Positions 9,381-20,769 of a stretch of DNA of 64,000 nt are shown here, in pieces (the first letter of the stretch is position 1; each line of letters begins with the position of its first letter). The notes beneath the pieces were generated by a model that saw nothing but the letters and a program-made list of their open reading frames with translations, searched no databases and had not been told where the DNA came from. The translations under genes and the position numbers were made by a program. The stretch spans positions 964,379-1,028,378 of the forward strand of contig PSQN01000013.1 in NCBI GenBank assembly GCA_002989075.1. Direction: 5' to 3'. This DNA comes from Arthonia radiata (Eukaryota; Ascomycota; Arthoniomycetes; Arthoniales; Arthoniaceae).

Positions 9381-12300
9381 TCAAACATCTTGTCTTCCAG
9401 CTTGATGGCTCGATCCAGATATACTACCGTCGTCCCCTTTCTCGAAGAGCATCTCCAGGGTGACTGGTATCGATTCAAACCGTTCTTCTTCGGGGCCGTG
9501 CTCTGTCGGTCCCATCTCTCTCTGAATCTTAGCCATCAGTTGGTGTAAGATCCAGCTCGCTTCATCTTTCGGACTCATCAACGGGCTTCGGATGCCCATC
9601 CAGCTCCAAGGATGTATGCGACCATGTTTGTCGATCGGTCTTCCGATCTGAGGCTCATCATTTGAGCTATGTCGAGGTCGGGGATTGGGCCGACGATGTA
9701 ATTCAGGCTTATGTTCGTCATGACCCAAAAGCCGCAAGAAATACTTCCACTCGTCATAGCTGTATTCTTTGGGCTCCTCTAGCTGTGTATCGCTCCACAT
9801 GAGGTTGATTTCCCTCGTCAGTAGCCAGTGATAGAAGAGACGATCCTGCTGTTGTTGGGTCTGGTCTTTTACCCTTGCGAACGAAGAGCTGTGATCAAGG
9901 CCATCTGCAGCAAGACGTTGGCGCAACACAGAGGCGAAGTCCAAGTGCTGGTCTTTGTCGTGTAGTTTGGGTTCCTGTGCCGACTTCTCTATTTCGCGGT
10001 TTGCTACTGTTTGTTTGAGGTTGGAGTACTAAGAGAGCGTTAGCTTCATTGATATTGATCAGCAGCGCATGATAATCGAAGGCGACCACCAAGTGCCGCA
10101 ATGAAACGACAGAGCGAAGTCGTGATCTGTTCGAGTCGAGAGCTAAGGCCGTAGGCACATACTTTAGTTGTGCTAGCGACTATCTCAGACCAAGCCGTCC
10201 CCGTGCCCGTATTTTTTGGTAGGATGGTAAGACTTCCGATCCAGTTGGTTGCGTCGGCTATACCTTGCTAGAAACACAGTATCAGTATAGATGCTATCAG
10301 AACGATAGTCTGATATGGTGAGTTTGAAGCAGCTGCAGTGGGACATTGGTGACCCAGAGAGGTCTAAAATTCTTTCAGACTGAGCACATACCACGACTGT
10401 ATCTCCCATATCGCTGATCAGGATCGTCAACGTCGGTATCGCCAGTAACGACCACAACACGAAGAAGGCTCGCCCTGAGCCAGACACTGGCTGAAAATCT
10501 CCTTTCGTTACACACATTAGCATGTATTAGCAAGGCCGTTTCGAGACATCGACCTATTTGAGACGGCATAGAGGTTCCAACATACCATAGCCGATTGTCA
10601 GCAGTGAGGTATAAGAAAAGTACATAGCCACAAAGTAGCTCCATCCCTGTTGATATTCAGTATGTTGGAAGACGAGCGCTCCGATGAACCACAAGATCAG
10701 CCCAGCGCCAGAAGACAGCAAAAGCGAATACCACTTGCTCGAGCTGAGCGCTCTCCTCTGGATCTGCCGCATTGCCTCGAACTCGAGTCGACGCAACTCT
10801 TGGACAGGCATGTTCGGTCGCTCTTTGTGCTTCTTAGAGTTTGGCAGTGGTCCCAGTCGATGGTTCTTAACCTCAGCAAAGGAATGAACGCGTGCACGTG
10901 CTTTTTCAGTGGTCCGCGCACGAAGCTTGTTCTTGCCCGTCTCCAACAGCATCGATCTAATTGAGCCGATGATCAGGCCAACGCTGACTATGCCGCCTAT
11001 AGCGAATGGTATCAAGAGCGACCTTCCTGTAAGCCACCATGTCAGCCATTGCACAACACCGCCCAACAGTGGAAGGCGTCAAGGTCAAGTCATGCTGGAG
11101 CCTAGGCTACTGAAAGAGTCGTCGAAATTCTTAGCAGGGACCGTGAAGGCTGCTTACCAGTATGTGTCATAGGAGTCAAAGGAGAGCCAATGCCAATAGT
11201 CAATAACGTGAAGTCCGCCCAATATACTGCGTCCAGATAGCGCCACCCTTCGACTGTGCTAAATATGAGCGCTCCAATGAGTAAGTAGGCCATGAAGCTT
11301 ATTGTCTGCAGCATCAAGGTGCGCTGCGAAGTGGTGAGGTTAAATTGCTTTGGATATTGGCCTGGGGCTGCTTGTCAGCGTGAAGTGTTCGGAGACGACA
11401 GCGGCGTTGCTAGCCATGCCATCATATGAGAGGAGCTATCGCCAGGCAAAGGCGGCTGGCCAAGCGGCTTGAAAAGTTTGGAAAGGGACATAATGGTTCT
11501 CAAGCAGGCTGATGCTCTGCACTCACCTCGCAACGCACCCACCACAGTCAGTAGCATCAAGACTGTGACGACAAAGTAGATAGCTTATGCGACATGATCA
11601 GCGACCGTCCCACCCCTGCCTATTCTCCTACAACACATACCCGCAGCCCATATAGCATAGTAGAACGCCTGTGTAAGCGCGTGATCCACCTGCGGACCAA
11701 TGAAAGACTGCTTCGAAGCCGCTCCAACAAGGCCAATCAACAGGATTGCAGCCACAGCGAAGCCTGAGATAGTGATCGGTTGCGCAATCGTGAAGGGCAC
11801 ACGACCCGCCATGTTGAACAGCAACGATCCATTAGCGATGAGAGCAGCCGCAAGTGAGATGCCATTGACCGCAACAAGCCTTTTCAGGGTCAGTCTATTA
11901 ACGCCAGGTGCTGTCAGATGACTGACCAGTGGGGATCTGGTAGGAGCATCGCCGTGCTCTCATCTATGCCTGATGAAGTGACTTCTCGCCAGTATGAGCC
12001 CAGAGCGCATATGTTGAAAGCGTTGGCCATAGGGCCGAAGGTGCCTATGCTATGTCAAAGTGATGTTGTATTCGTCTGATATGCTACCGCTTACCGGCTA
12101 TGAGCGGACACGCTGTAGACGCGAACCACCATCGGCTGTAGCTTCTCGTTAGCACAGCTCTCAGATAGCGCGAACAGCACAAATCAGAGCTTCTAGATCA
12201 AGCGATCCGAGATGAAGCCCAGACGTAAGTGCAGATGTCAACCACCCCTATTTCCACTGGGCTTTCTTAAACCAAACGCTGGCATTGCAAGGGCACTCTT

Positions 12301-12458
12301 TTTTTAGAAGGAAAGACTATAAATGCATTCGCTAGGATCTGGACTCACCTCGGATCCAAAAACGCCCTCTCCTCTTCCTCCTCCGTCCCATCACCTGCGG
12401 ATCCATCCACTTGCGTGCTCGCGTCCGCAATAGGGCCTTCGAGACCGGGATCGTTCAT
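9381..12458 (-). CDS. TOK1: Outward-rectifier potassium channel TOK1-like, 10 exons, 690 aa
   Basis: Two-pore, eight-helix fungal K+ channel of the plasma membrane. Exons on the minus strand: 12458-12349, 12135-12095, 12044-11927, 11879-11641, 11583-11527, 11361-11158, 11026-10586, 10501-10392, 10267-10163 and 10028-9381. All joins keep phase and give 690 residues, close to yeast Tok1 (691). Pore 1 reads TLLTIGIG (about residue 240) and pore 2 SLLTIGYG (about residue 400); both hold the TIGxG filter. The N-terminal membrane block includes LVAVNGISLAAALIANGSLL and FAVAAILLIGLVGAA. The helix after pore 2 reads SLLAIPTLTILISDMGDTVV, followed by IADATNWIGSLTILP. The long cytosolic tail has WSWMGIRSPLM, which I recall from fungal TOK proteins. 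The acidic N-terminus (GTEEEEERAFLDP) is in exon 1. Nothing looks broken. Confidence 0.93.
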
Positions 12459-13379
12459 TTTGATTTGTTGTTGATTCTCTCAAGCGTCGGAACATCTTAC
12501 ACCATCTCGCGAAGCCTGCACGTTACGTTGACAACAGTGAACACGGCGAGTAGGGCGTTCAGAGTGGTGTTGCATGTAAGCGCGATTTGAGAGTACTCAT
12601 AGCACACACGCAAGTAGTTGCACTTGATTGAAAGCTGATTCACACAGGCAGTCACGACGGGAGGTTGCAATTGTTGGTTTAAATTGCACTTGCCAACTTC
12701 ATTAGACAGGCCGCGTCGGGAGCCGCTGCCGCCTCCCCTTGGTCTTCTCCGCATCCTGCGGCCGTTGGGGAGGACCGAGAATATCAAGTATACGATCTCT
12801 TGAAAACGCGCATGGGAGCAGTCAGATAGCAGTACAATAGCATTTATCGAAGTAACTTTGCACCTACTGCCACGAGTTGATTGCCGCCCCACCATGTGCC
12901 AAGTATGGGTTGTGGTGCGGCCATATGAGCGAGCAGCAATAGAAGCGAGCAGTAACGTGGCCGTGTGCATAAGACGTATGCCATTAGCTATCGCAGTGAT
13001 TAGAATGGATCAAGCATACAGCTAGAAAATGTACATGTCATCTGTCATCAGTCGTCCTGCCCGTGAAGGCTTCTCGTTAATGTATTGCAGCGTAAGTCGT
13101 AGTCAGAACACCGCCCAAGCGCCAGCACAAACCCGCATACCCCATCGTTGCTTAACGAGCCTCCTCCGTCTCCCTCACCACATCGCGGAAACTGCCCGAA
13201 GACTTGCTCCGCTAGACCAAACCCACACACATTGAAGAACTCTCCGAAGGTAAGGAACCATCTTGCCAACAAAAGAAAGCCTCGTCAGCCAGCCTCGAAA
13301 TAGGAAAGGAATAAGCAAAACAAGTCAGAAAATAACAATCTTGTCAAAGAAGGAAACGTTGCCAGGAGCCTCATGATGC
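12459..13379. other. Intergenic, no supported gene
   Basis: TOK1 promoter side plus the 3' region of the next gene. A minus-strand frame at 12497-12970 has no recognisable composition and crosses splice-like sites. No RNA gene or repeat seen. Confidence 0.45.
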
Positions 13380-15477
13380 TCACTGGTTCATCGCAGGAAA
13401 GAAAAAGTTGTCCGGGTCAAATGCCGGGACAGAGTCAGTGGCAGCAGCGGCGCTGCTGAAGTCGTAAGCGTACAACTCCGCAGAGCTGTCAAATGTAGTG
13501 GCAGCCAGAGGCTTGCCGTCGTCGCCGACAGGCAGGAAATTGTCAAAGCCGGGCAGATTACCGGACCCAAGCGTGTTTGGAGTGTTTGGGTAATCGTTCA
13601 GAGTCTGAGGACTCGTCGAGAAAGCGTCGGAACTAGTCAAATCGTGCGGGATCGCAGCGGAGGAGAAGGGCTGGACTGGGCTGGCAAGAGACTGGACAGG
13701 TGTGTTGGCGGCGTTCGATGCAACACTGGAAGTGGGCTCGTCTTGATCCATATCGTCAAATGGAGAATTCATCTCAGAAGGTTTCATGAGCATCTCGACT
13801 TCTTGCATGTACTTCTTCAATTCTTCCATCGGTGGATTATCCCCACCACCTTTGCCGCCACGCTTCTCGTCAATCTTGCCACGACCACGGCCCCGGTGTT
13901 TCTTGGGATTGAAGTGCGCGCGACGAAGATGTGCTGCGGCATTGTAGTAGGCGCCGTACTTCTTCTGAGCCTTGCATTGCTTGCAGTTGGCGAGGAACTT
14001 CTGCTCTTTGGTGGGATCGATGCAGATCCACATCTTGCGGAGAGTAGTATGAGCGCGATCAATGTGGCGGCGAAGCTCGTGCTCTCCACGAAAGCCATCG
14101 GGATGATCATTGCAATGTGGACACTTCTTCTTGGGGCATTGTGGTCTCACGTACGGTGCCTTGCTGATGGCAATTTTTGCGGATCCATCAGGTGCAGTGA
14201 TAGTCTTGAATTGGTTGCTCGTCATCATTGGCAGATCTTGTTGGCCAGCGACAGGTTTCGGCGCGATCTCTTTTGTTGCCAATGAAACCCCGGAGAAGTC
14301 GTGCGATGAAGCGGATGAACGCTTTCGGGTATAAGCACAGTCTTGTGGAGGAAAGGAACAATCTTGCGCAGAAGAAGGAAATTGCATTGCAGAAGAGGAA
14401 ATAGAACAGGTACATGGAGCATATGTAGCAGCATTAGCATCTTGACTATTTCGATAAGCATGGCTGACGAGATGAGATCCCTCAGGGGCAGACACATAAT
14501 GAGCTTTCTCATATGCGTGAGCCTCTGAGGCAGAGTAAGGAAAGACAGCCGATCTTGCTTCAGAAGGAAAGACGTGGGGCACATTGGAAGAAGTGCTCGA
14601 GTCTCGTCGTAGCGTTTCTTCGCCCTCAGCACGGTGCAAGGCGTTGCCGTTGCCGCGTGTTTGATTTCCTTGCTTCACACCGAGAGCGACATCAGTCAGC
14701 TCGCGACTCGTCACAGACGTAGGTGTATCATGGACTTCTCGAATACTTGCCAACCTGCCGTCTTGTCCCTGTGATTCGGTCAATACACCAGCAGACGACA
14801 CCGCAATGTCGTTGGGGGAGGTAGACGTCCAGTTGGCAGCGGATGATGTGGATTCTCGACCAAATGCTCCAGAGTGAGGAAGGTTGGAGTAGAAGCTGGC
14901 AGGGAGTGGGAGCGGAGACGGGTCGTTCATCCAAGCGCCGCAGGTGCAATCGCCGGCGGGAGAGCTCCAGTAAGCATTATGTGGCGAGGCGAATGCAGTA
15001 TTGTTGCTCTGCTGAACGTTGTCGAATGCTGAGAGGGGGGCATATCGACCAAGTGGAGAATCAAGATGTCCGACGTGAAGGGCGCGATGCTGCGCCGGCG
15101 GTACGAGTAGACCGGGCATGCTCGAAGATTCGGAGGATGGTAGTGGAAGATGATGGTGAATTTGCGAAGACCGACGAATGCGTCCAGATCCCTAGAGGCC
15201 GTTAGAAGACCAAATCCAGTAGTCGACCAAAAAGGACCAAGAACCGTACGGTAGTAGTGCGAGACCGCGTGCGTCCGCCAGAAACCACCGTGCTGGGAAT
15301 AATGATTGACTGTGGGGCAGCTACGTGTAGACCAGACTCTCCAAGCAGCACGGCGGCGAGTTGAGACTTGCGCGCAGTCCAGCGGTATTCCTTCTCCTGA
15401 TCCGAGAGCCCAGCGTTTGCGTTCCAGAAAGCAGCCCTATCTTGTGCAATGACTTGCTGGAACTGATCAGTGTTCAT
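13380..15477 (-). CDS. C2H2-type zinc-finger protein, two exons, 679 aa
   Basis: Probable nuclear DNA-binding protein. Exon 1 is 15477-15250 (76 codons, [18 protein letters not shown] start) and exon 2 is 15191-13380. The 58-nt intron has a CTAAC branch site and both ends are phase 0. Long Ser/Pro/Gln-rich sequence precedes two Cys/His modules at about residues 425-510: [18 protein letters not shown] with a distal HIDRAH, and [20 protein letters not shown] ending RRAH. A very basic glycine patch ([20 protein letters not shown]) follows, then a short helix ([15 protein letters not shown]) and an acidic Ser/Phe-rich C-terminus that could activate transcription. I recall this finger pair from unnamed Pezizomycotina proteins; no target is known to me. 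An internal ATG at 15119 could start a shorter form. Confidence 0.82.
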
Positions 15478-16640
15478 GGAGGGGAATCGTCGTCGAGGTG
15501 ACTTTGGGAAGGTTTGTGATCTGCCACTGAAGTCTGCGTCCTAGATGTGCAGTCAGCCTCGATAGCTTGGGATGGTACCAGGTTGTATGATCGACCATAG
15601 GCAGAGAGGTGAGGATCACTCACGATGGCGAACCGTGGTTCGAAGGGTGAGTGATGATCGTCGCACAGAGGTGAGGCGAGCAGTGAAGAGACGGTAGAGA
15701 GGATAGAACGGCACTCGCTGGCAGAAGAGACTTATCTCGAGCGAGTGGAGAAGGCTTCGGTCAGGTGTCATGCTTGTGCGGAGCAGGCATAAGCTCACGC
15801 AAGACGAGGCCGCTAGCCTGGGCAGCAAACAAGCAGTCTGCTGGTGTCAGAGCGGCGCCGGAGCAGCAGAGGAAGTGCCGGCAGCATGTTTGCGGCAGTG
15901 ACCCGGAGTAAGCAAGTTGGAGGAAAATGAGTGGACAGAAGTTGAGGGTGAAAACGAGGCGGCCAATCCAAGAATGCCCAGACTTGGCACATAATCGCTT
16001 AGCCAGTCAACCTCACTCCATTCCTGCTCACTCACAAGCTGCATATTCACGCATTAGCTTCAATCTCTTGCGCAGACCTTCGTCCTTTTCTGGCAGCTGA
16101 TGCACTCTTTTAAGAGCCGCGTCGTTTCGCGTCAAACCCGCAATCCGTGAACACCTCTGACCGAGAGCTTGGCGGCTTGCTAAGCAACCATATCCGTCTC
16201 ACAGTCCGGCCATCGGTTCATAGGAAGACTGGCTCGTAGCTATTGAACACTTCGTCTGGCTCTCATGGATACAGCGGGATCTACAAAGGAGACGGGACGC
16301 GCGTGTGGAGAGAAGATGGATATACACACTCGGCCCTCTACACTACGCCGTACTGTAGCGGAGTGATGCCCAACGACGCTGCCAGGAGCCAGGCTGGGCT
16401 ACGCTCGAGATGGCCATTAAAGCGGCCGCTTTGGCTCCTTGGGGGTCGTTCAGCATACTGGCTCCGGCATACCTTCTGATTACGGTAACCAAAAAACACA
16501 CTTAGCATTAGGCTCCTTACTAGGGTCTGTAGAATGACTACTTCAACACCATGCAAACAAGCCCCTACCGGCCGTATGTTCGCCTTTGACCACGAGCTAC
16601 TTCTAAGACAACCAGGTGAAAGCTCATGTGGAACATGTGT
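15478..16640. other. Intergenic, 1.2 kb
   Basis: Upstream region of the C2H2 gene and 3' region of the next minus-strand gene. Short frames on both strands show no family features. No repeat or RNA gene recognised. Confidence 0.45.
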
Positions 16641-19600
16641 TCAGAAGAGACCCCGTCCCATGAGCAGCGTTCCTATCCGCGGAGTGTGAACCGCTACTGG
16701 CTTTGGCCTTCTCTGCGGCGCCGCTCGGCCTACCATCGCAGCTGAGCCAACGTTCGTCAGGCTCCTCATCGAGTCCTGACTTCTAACCAGCTCCAGTCCG
16801 GGCGAAGAAAGCGGTCTGTTCAGGACAAACTCAGTAGGTAATGGCGGTAAGGGAGGCGGCTTGCTGGGATCGAAGATGATGGCGAATATATCCTCGGCAG
16901 CGTGCATCCGAATGAACGCATTATCGAGAGGTGGAGCGTTCAGGAAACTGAAGTCTACTTCCTCGTCGTCATTAACAATGCCCTCTTCAGCGCAGCACCA
17001 TGTCTCGGACGTGCTCACCGTGTCAGCAAAGAAGTCCAAGATCCCGTCTATGAGGCCTTTCTCTGAGCGCTGCCAGGCATCTTCTGCCGCGTCGTTGTCG
17101 TTCCATATGTCCATCCCAGCTATCGAGTTTCTCAGGTCCTCCGGGCGGTGAAAACGTATGGGTCCTGGCACGTATGGCGTTTGCTCTGGCCAGCATGGAC
17201 TCGTCTTGCCTGATTTGTCCTTGAGGCGAAGAGGTTGCACACTGGTTGTTACGTCCGATCTCGCTGCGTCGGGGAGGTGCCCGTCCTCTGTTTGCCTCGT
17301 TTGTGCGACTGCTGCAGCGTCGGTCAAGACCGCCGCAAGCTGATTGTTTGCTTCACTCATGGAAGGTTTGTTGCCATCATCATCAATATCGCCATCCTCG
17401 ACACTGTCGTCGTTTGAGTAGCTCGACTCAGAATCCGACAAATCCGCGCGGCCGGTTGCGTTGTGTTGAGGCTGTAGCTCATCGGATGAAGGGTCTTCCT
17501 CCACCTCGGCCATCCCGATCATGCGCATGCTAGGCAGCCCTGGGGAGGACACCATCATTGACCACTTATGCTGCTTCGCTGGAGGCTCGGACGGTTCGCC
17601 TTGGAGACGTTGGAAGTCTGCTTGGCTCGAATCATCCTGCTCCTCGTTCTCCTCATCGATAACGGCTAGCACCTGGGCGTGCTCAGGCAGGTTGTACGCT
17701 GACAGGATGCGTAGCTCAACGTTTGCGTTCATCGCCGATGATCCCTCTTCAGTGTCCGAGATACTTGCGAAATCACCGTCTTCCCTGGGCACGGCCGCTA
17801 GCAGCTTCACGTCTTGAGGCGGTGGTGCACCGGTGTTGAACATCCAGCTCAAGCGATTGTTTGATTGTGCTGGCGCGGCTAGCTCGGTGCGGTCCACGCC
17901 TAGGTTGTCATGTTCATCTGTGTCTCCCTCCGAATGCGGTGCCAGCGAAGCGGCGAGCTTCTGAATGGACATACTGATGCGCTTTGAAGGCACCGAGGGC
18001 AGCTCTAAGACGCTGCCATGCATGAAAGCTTCCTCCGCGAGTTGTGCTGAATTGGCTGGATCAGTTTGCTGCTGCTCCGCAATCTGCTGTAGGACCTGGC
18101 GAAGTTCTTTCGCGTCTTCATTGGTTCCTTCACTCCATCTGATGGTGTTCTCGTCCTTCACGCCTTCTTTATCGTTTCTCTCAAAAATTCCGCTTTCAGC
18201 TATCCCCTGCGCCTCACTGCGGCCGTCGAAAGGTACGCTAGCATTCAGCACTGCAGCGTCCAGATTCGACGAGACGCTCTGCGATGGTGGTGACCCTTGA
18301 GTGATAACTCCATCGATCGACTTTGTTTCAGCAAGTTCGTCCGCACCCTCGAGCTTTGCTGCCGCTGCCTGCCGCGTGGCTTCTGTGTCAACCGATTCGG
18401 GAGCATCCTCATCAAGCTCGTTCTCCTCGCCGACGCTACCAAGAGGACTTTTGAGTGGGCTCTTCAACGGACTCTTCTTAGCTGACCTGGCACTACCCGG
18501 CGGACTTCTAAGGTGAGCGAGATGGTCGTCTTGTCCAGGCAGCCAGCTAAAACGACTTGCAGGTATCCAGCTCGTCCTCTTCGAACCATCAGCACCCTCC
18601 TCAGTCGTCATCTGAGCCATCTGCAGGCTCATTCGAACGGTCTTGCGCTTGGCTTCATCATACCACACCACTGGCGCCAGCTGCATGCTCACACGAACAT
18701 TTCCATCTTTATCCACTTCGGCCTTTTCAAGATCAGCGCTATTGATTGCGATTACGGGAAGCCGTGTGTATTTCACTGGCGGCAGCTGTGTCCTCGTGAA
18801 GAACCCCCCCTCCACCAGATCATCATGGGCTTCGGGTGCGCGTTTCTCCTCTTTCGCCCACGGCAGACCAAACGTCTTCGCCTTTTTCAACTTTCCAATG
18901 CCACCTGGTCTAGCCGTGTCCGTCGAAGCCGTCGTAGCCATTGTGTCAGTCTTCATCAGCTTCGGCCTCTCCGGCTCCCTCAACTCCTTCGACTCGGTCT
19001 CAATATCCACCATCGACGCGCTTTTCTTCAACCCCAGCTTTTCTGCACCCAGACTCTCTCCAGTGTTCGAAATTTCGCTCACACTTCCTAGATCACTCAT
19101 CCTCCTTTCCTCCTCCCTCCCCACCACCCTCAACGCCTCCACCTCCTCCCCTCCCACAACCCCCGCCCCCATACTCTCCCGATTCCTCAACCGTGGCAAC
19201 GCACTCGTACTCTCCGTATGCACCAACGTCGGCGGACTAATCAACGGCTTACTCACCACAACCTCCTTTTTCCTTCCTAACAACCGACTCTGTTTCCTCT
19301 CCTTCCCACTTTTACTACTCTTGATACTCGCGGTCGCACTCAACGTCCGCGCCACAGCCGCAGTCTCGCTATCCACGCTCGACCTGTACGACCCTCCACT
19401 GGACCCCTGCGACACTGTCGACGCCTGCGAGAAATGCGATGACTGGCTCGCTTGGCTATTCCGCGCGCTCCCCATACTTGCCTTTCGTGAATCAAGAACG
19501 CCCATGCTGTCTCGCCATGCAGCCGGCACCTCCGGCACAGGCGGCGCGGGCACAGCGATGGGAGGCGGCGGCGTGTTCCTACTTCTTCCACTCTTACTGA

Positions 19601-20273
19601 ACGTCCTCGTTAACGCATTCCCCTGTCGCGCGATCGTCGCTGTCCTAGCCAGTGGCGTCGCCGTGGCGCTAGCCGAGACCCTTGGACTAGCATTCGGGGA
19701 CCGGTTTGGAGGGCTGCTCGTCCCGTCTGAGAAACTGCGCGAAGTTGGTTGCGGTAAGGGTAGGCCTGGCTGCGGCAACGGCAAATTCGGCGGCGGTGAC
19801 GGCAGAGGCGGTGGCAACCTCGACGCTGGGGCAGCGGTAGCAGATGAGATGGATTTCCGGGGAATGGCCATGTCCTGCCTTACTGCTTGGGAGACAGCGC
19901 GATCGTCGTCTTTCGAAGGGCGTCGGTCCAAACTTGCGAGCGCGGGTTCCCGGCGGCCGAGGGGGCTTGCGGAGCGTGAGATGCGGGGCCGGGGTGGTGC
20001 GAGTGTGAAGTTTGTAGGGCGATATTGTTGCGGTGGTGGATGGGATGGGGACGGGAGGAGTGAGGTTGATGGGGAAGGCGTGGTTGTGAGAGTTGGTGCG
20101 AGAGTGGGCGAGGGGACGGTGGTGGGACCGAGCGCTGGCGACGAGGATGTGGAGGCGTTGTAGCCTGAGCTCAGGTTGGGTGGACATGGCATGGGTGGGA
20201 GGGGCGCGACTGAGTGCGTTGGATGGGAGGGTGGTGGGCGGTGAGGGGTTGGTGTGGGTTTGGTGAGGGACAT
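16641..20273 (-). CDS. Large disordered Pro/Ser-rich protein, 1210 aa, unknown
   Basis: One intronless frame with a good ATG at 20271-20273. Residues 1-60 are very proline-rich (TPTPHRPPPSHPTH) and residues 90-270 carry many PPxP runs and Ser/Arg motifs. A repeated SPLK phosphosite-like string (KKSPLKSPLKSPLGS) lies near residue 595. The middle and C-terminal parts are acidic, with a patch near residues 950-970 (SDSESSYSNDDSVEDGDIDD) and a semi-ordered end (GMDIWNDNDAAEDAWQRSEK). No enzyme motif or membrane helix was found. Possibly a cytoskeletal or signalling scaffold with CDK/MAPK sites, but this rests on composition only. A long plus-strand frame (18643-20163) opposite it is a composition shadow. 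Confidence 0.75.
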   Translation of the reverse strand: MSLTKPTPTPHRPPPSHPTHSVAPLPPMPCPPNLSSGYNASTSSSPALGPTTVPSPTLAPTLTTTPSPSTSLLPSPSHPPPQQYRPTNFTLAPPRPRISRSASPLGRREPALASLDRRPSKDDDRAVSQAVRQDMAIPRKSISSATAAPASRLPPPLPSPPPNLPLPQPGLPLPQPTSRSFSDGTSSPPNRSPNASPRVSASATATPLARTATIARQGNALTRTFSKSGRSRNTPPPPIAVPAPPVPEVPAAWRDSMGVLDSRKASMGSARNSQASQSSHFSQASTVSQGSSGGSYRSSVDSETAAVARTLSATASIKSSKSGKERKQSRLLGRKKEVVVSKPLISPPTLVHTESTSALPRLRNRESMGAGVVGGEEVEALRVVGREEERRMSDLGSVSEISNTGESLGAEKLGLKKSASMVDIETESKELREPERPKLMKTDTMATTASTDTARPGGIGKLKKAKTFGLPWAKEEKRAPEAHDDLVEGGFFTRTQLPPVKYTRLPVIAINSADLEKAEVDKDGNVRVSMQLAPVVWYDEAKRKTVRMSLQMAQMTTEEGADGSKRTSWIPASRFSWLPGQDDHLAHLRSPPGSARSAKKSPLKSPLKSPLGSVGEENELDEDAPESVDTEATRQAAAAKLEGADELAETKSIDGVITQGSPPSQSVSSNLDAAVLNASVPFDGRSEAQGIAESGIFERNDKEGVKDENTIRWSEGTNEDAKELRQVLQQIAEQQQTDPANSAQLAEEAFMHGSVLELPSVPSKRISMSIQKLAASLAPHSEGDTDEHDNLGVDRTELAAPAQSNNRLSWMFNTGAPPPQDVKLLAAVPREDGDFASISDTEEGSSAMNANVELRILSAYNLPEHAQVLAVIDEENEEQDDSSQADFQRLQGEPSEPPAKQHKWSMMVSSPGLPSMRMIGMAEVEEDPSSDELQPQHNATGRADLSDSESSYSNDDSVEDGDIDDDGNKPSMSEANNQLAAVLTDAAAVAQTRQTEDGHLPDAARSDVTTSVQPLRLKDKSGKTSPCWPEQTPYVPGPIRFHRPEDLRNSIAGMDIWNDNDAAEDAWQRSEKGLIDGILDFFADTVSTSETWCCAEEGIVNDDEEVDFSFLNAPPLDNAFIRMHAAEDIFAIIFDPSKPPPLPPLPTEFVLNRPLSSPGLELVRSQDSMRSLTNVGSAAMVGRAAPQRRPKPVAVHTPRIGTLLMGRGLF

Positions 20274-20769
20274 GATGTCGGCGAGGACTTCAGAGTGAGG
20301 GTTTGAGGATGGCTCAGACGGGCTTTTACTGATGATGAGACCGAAGGTATGAGAGGGGAGTCGACGACATATGTAGTAGGTGTCTTAACTCAACGACGGG
20401 GCTCATGAATGCACAAACACCAGATCAAACCAAGATCGAGCAATGCTTTCACGTCTTGCCTTTATGGCTCGCACCCAACGTCGATGTCCGATGTTTGCTT
20501 CAAGCTTACCAGCGATCTGCCCCGACAATGTGAGGAAGCGCTTTGTCTCCATACCGAGCGGCCATCTCGTCTACGCTTGCCAGACCAAGATGTTGAGACA
20601 ATGAAACGAGTTTCAAAAAGCGGCGCTAGGTGGACAAAGAAACAATCACCGTACACGTCTTACCATATCTACGACTTACATTGATCGTGGTCGCAAATTC
20701 GAGCTGGAAGCATCATCATGACTGTATTAACGTAGTGTTAGATACTCCGTAGAAAATCCACATAAGCAC
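20274..20769. other. Intergenic between two minus-strand genes
   Basis: Promoter of the 1210-aa gene and 3' side of the next gene. Nothing recognisable inside. Confidence 0.45.

Noticed and set aside
12497-12970. 157-codon minus-strand frame upstream of TOK1
   Set aside because: No recognisable domain; Arg/Gly-rich odd composition and it overlaps the likely TOK1 promoter.
18643-20163. 506-codon plus-strand frame
   Set aside because: Antisense to the 1210-aa gene; its composition mirrors the Pro/Ser-rich sense strand and it has no family features.
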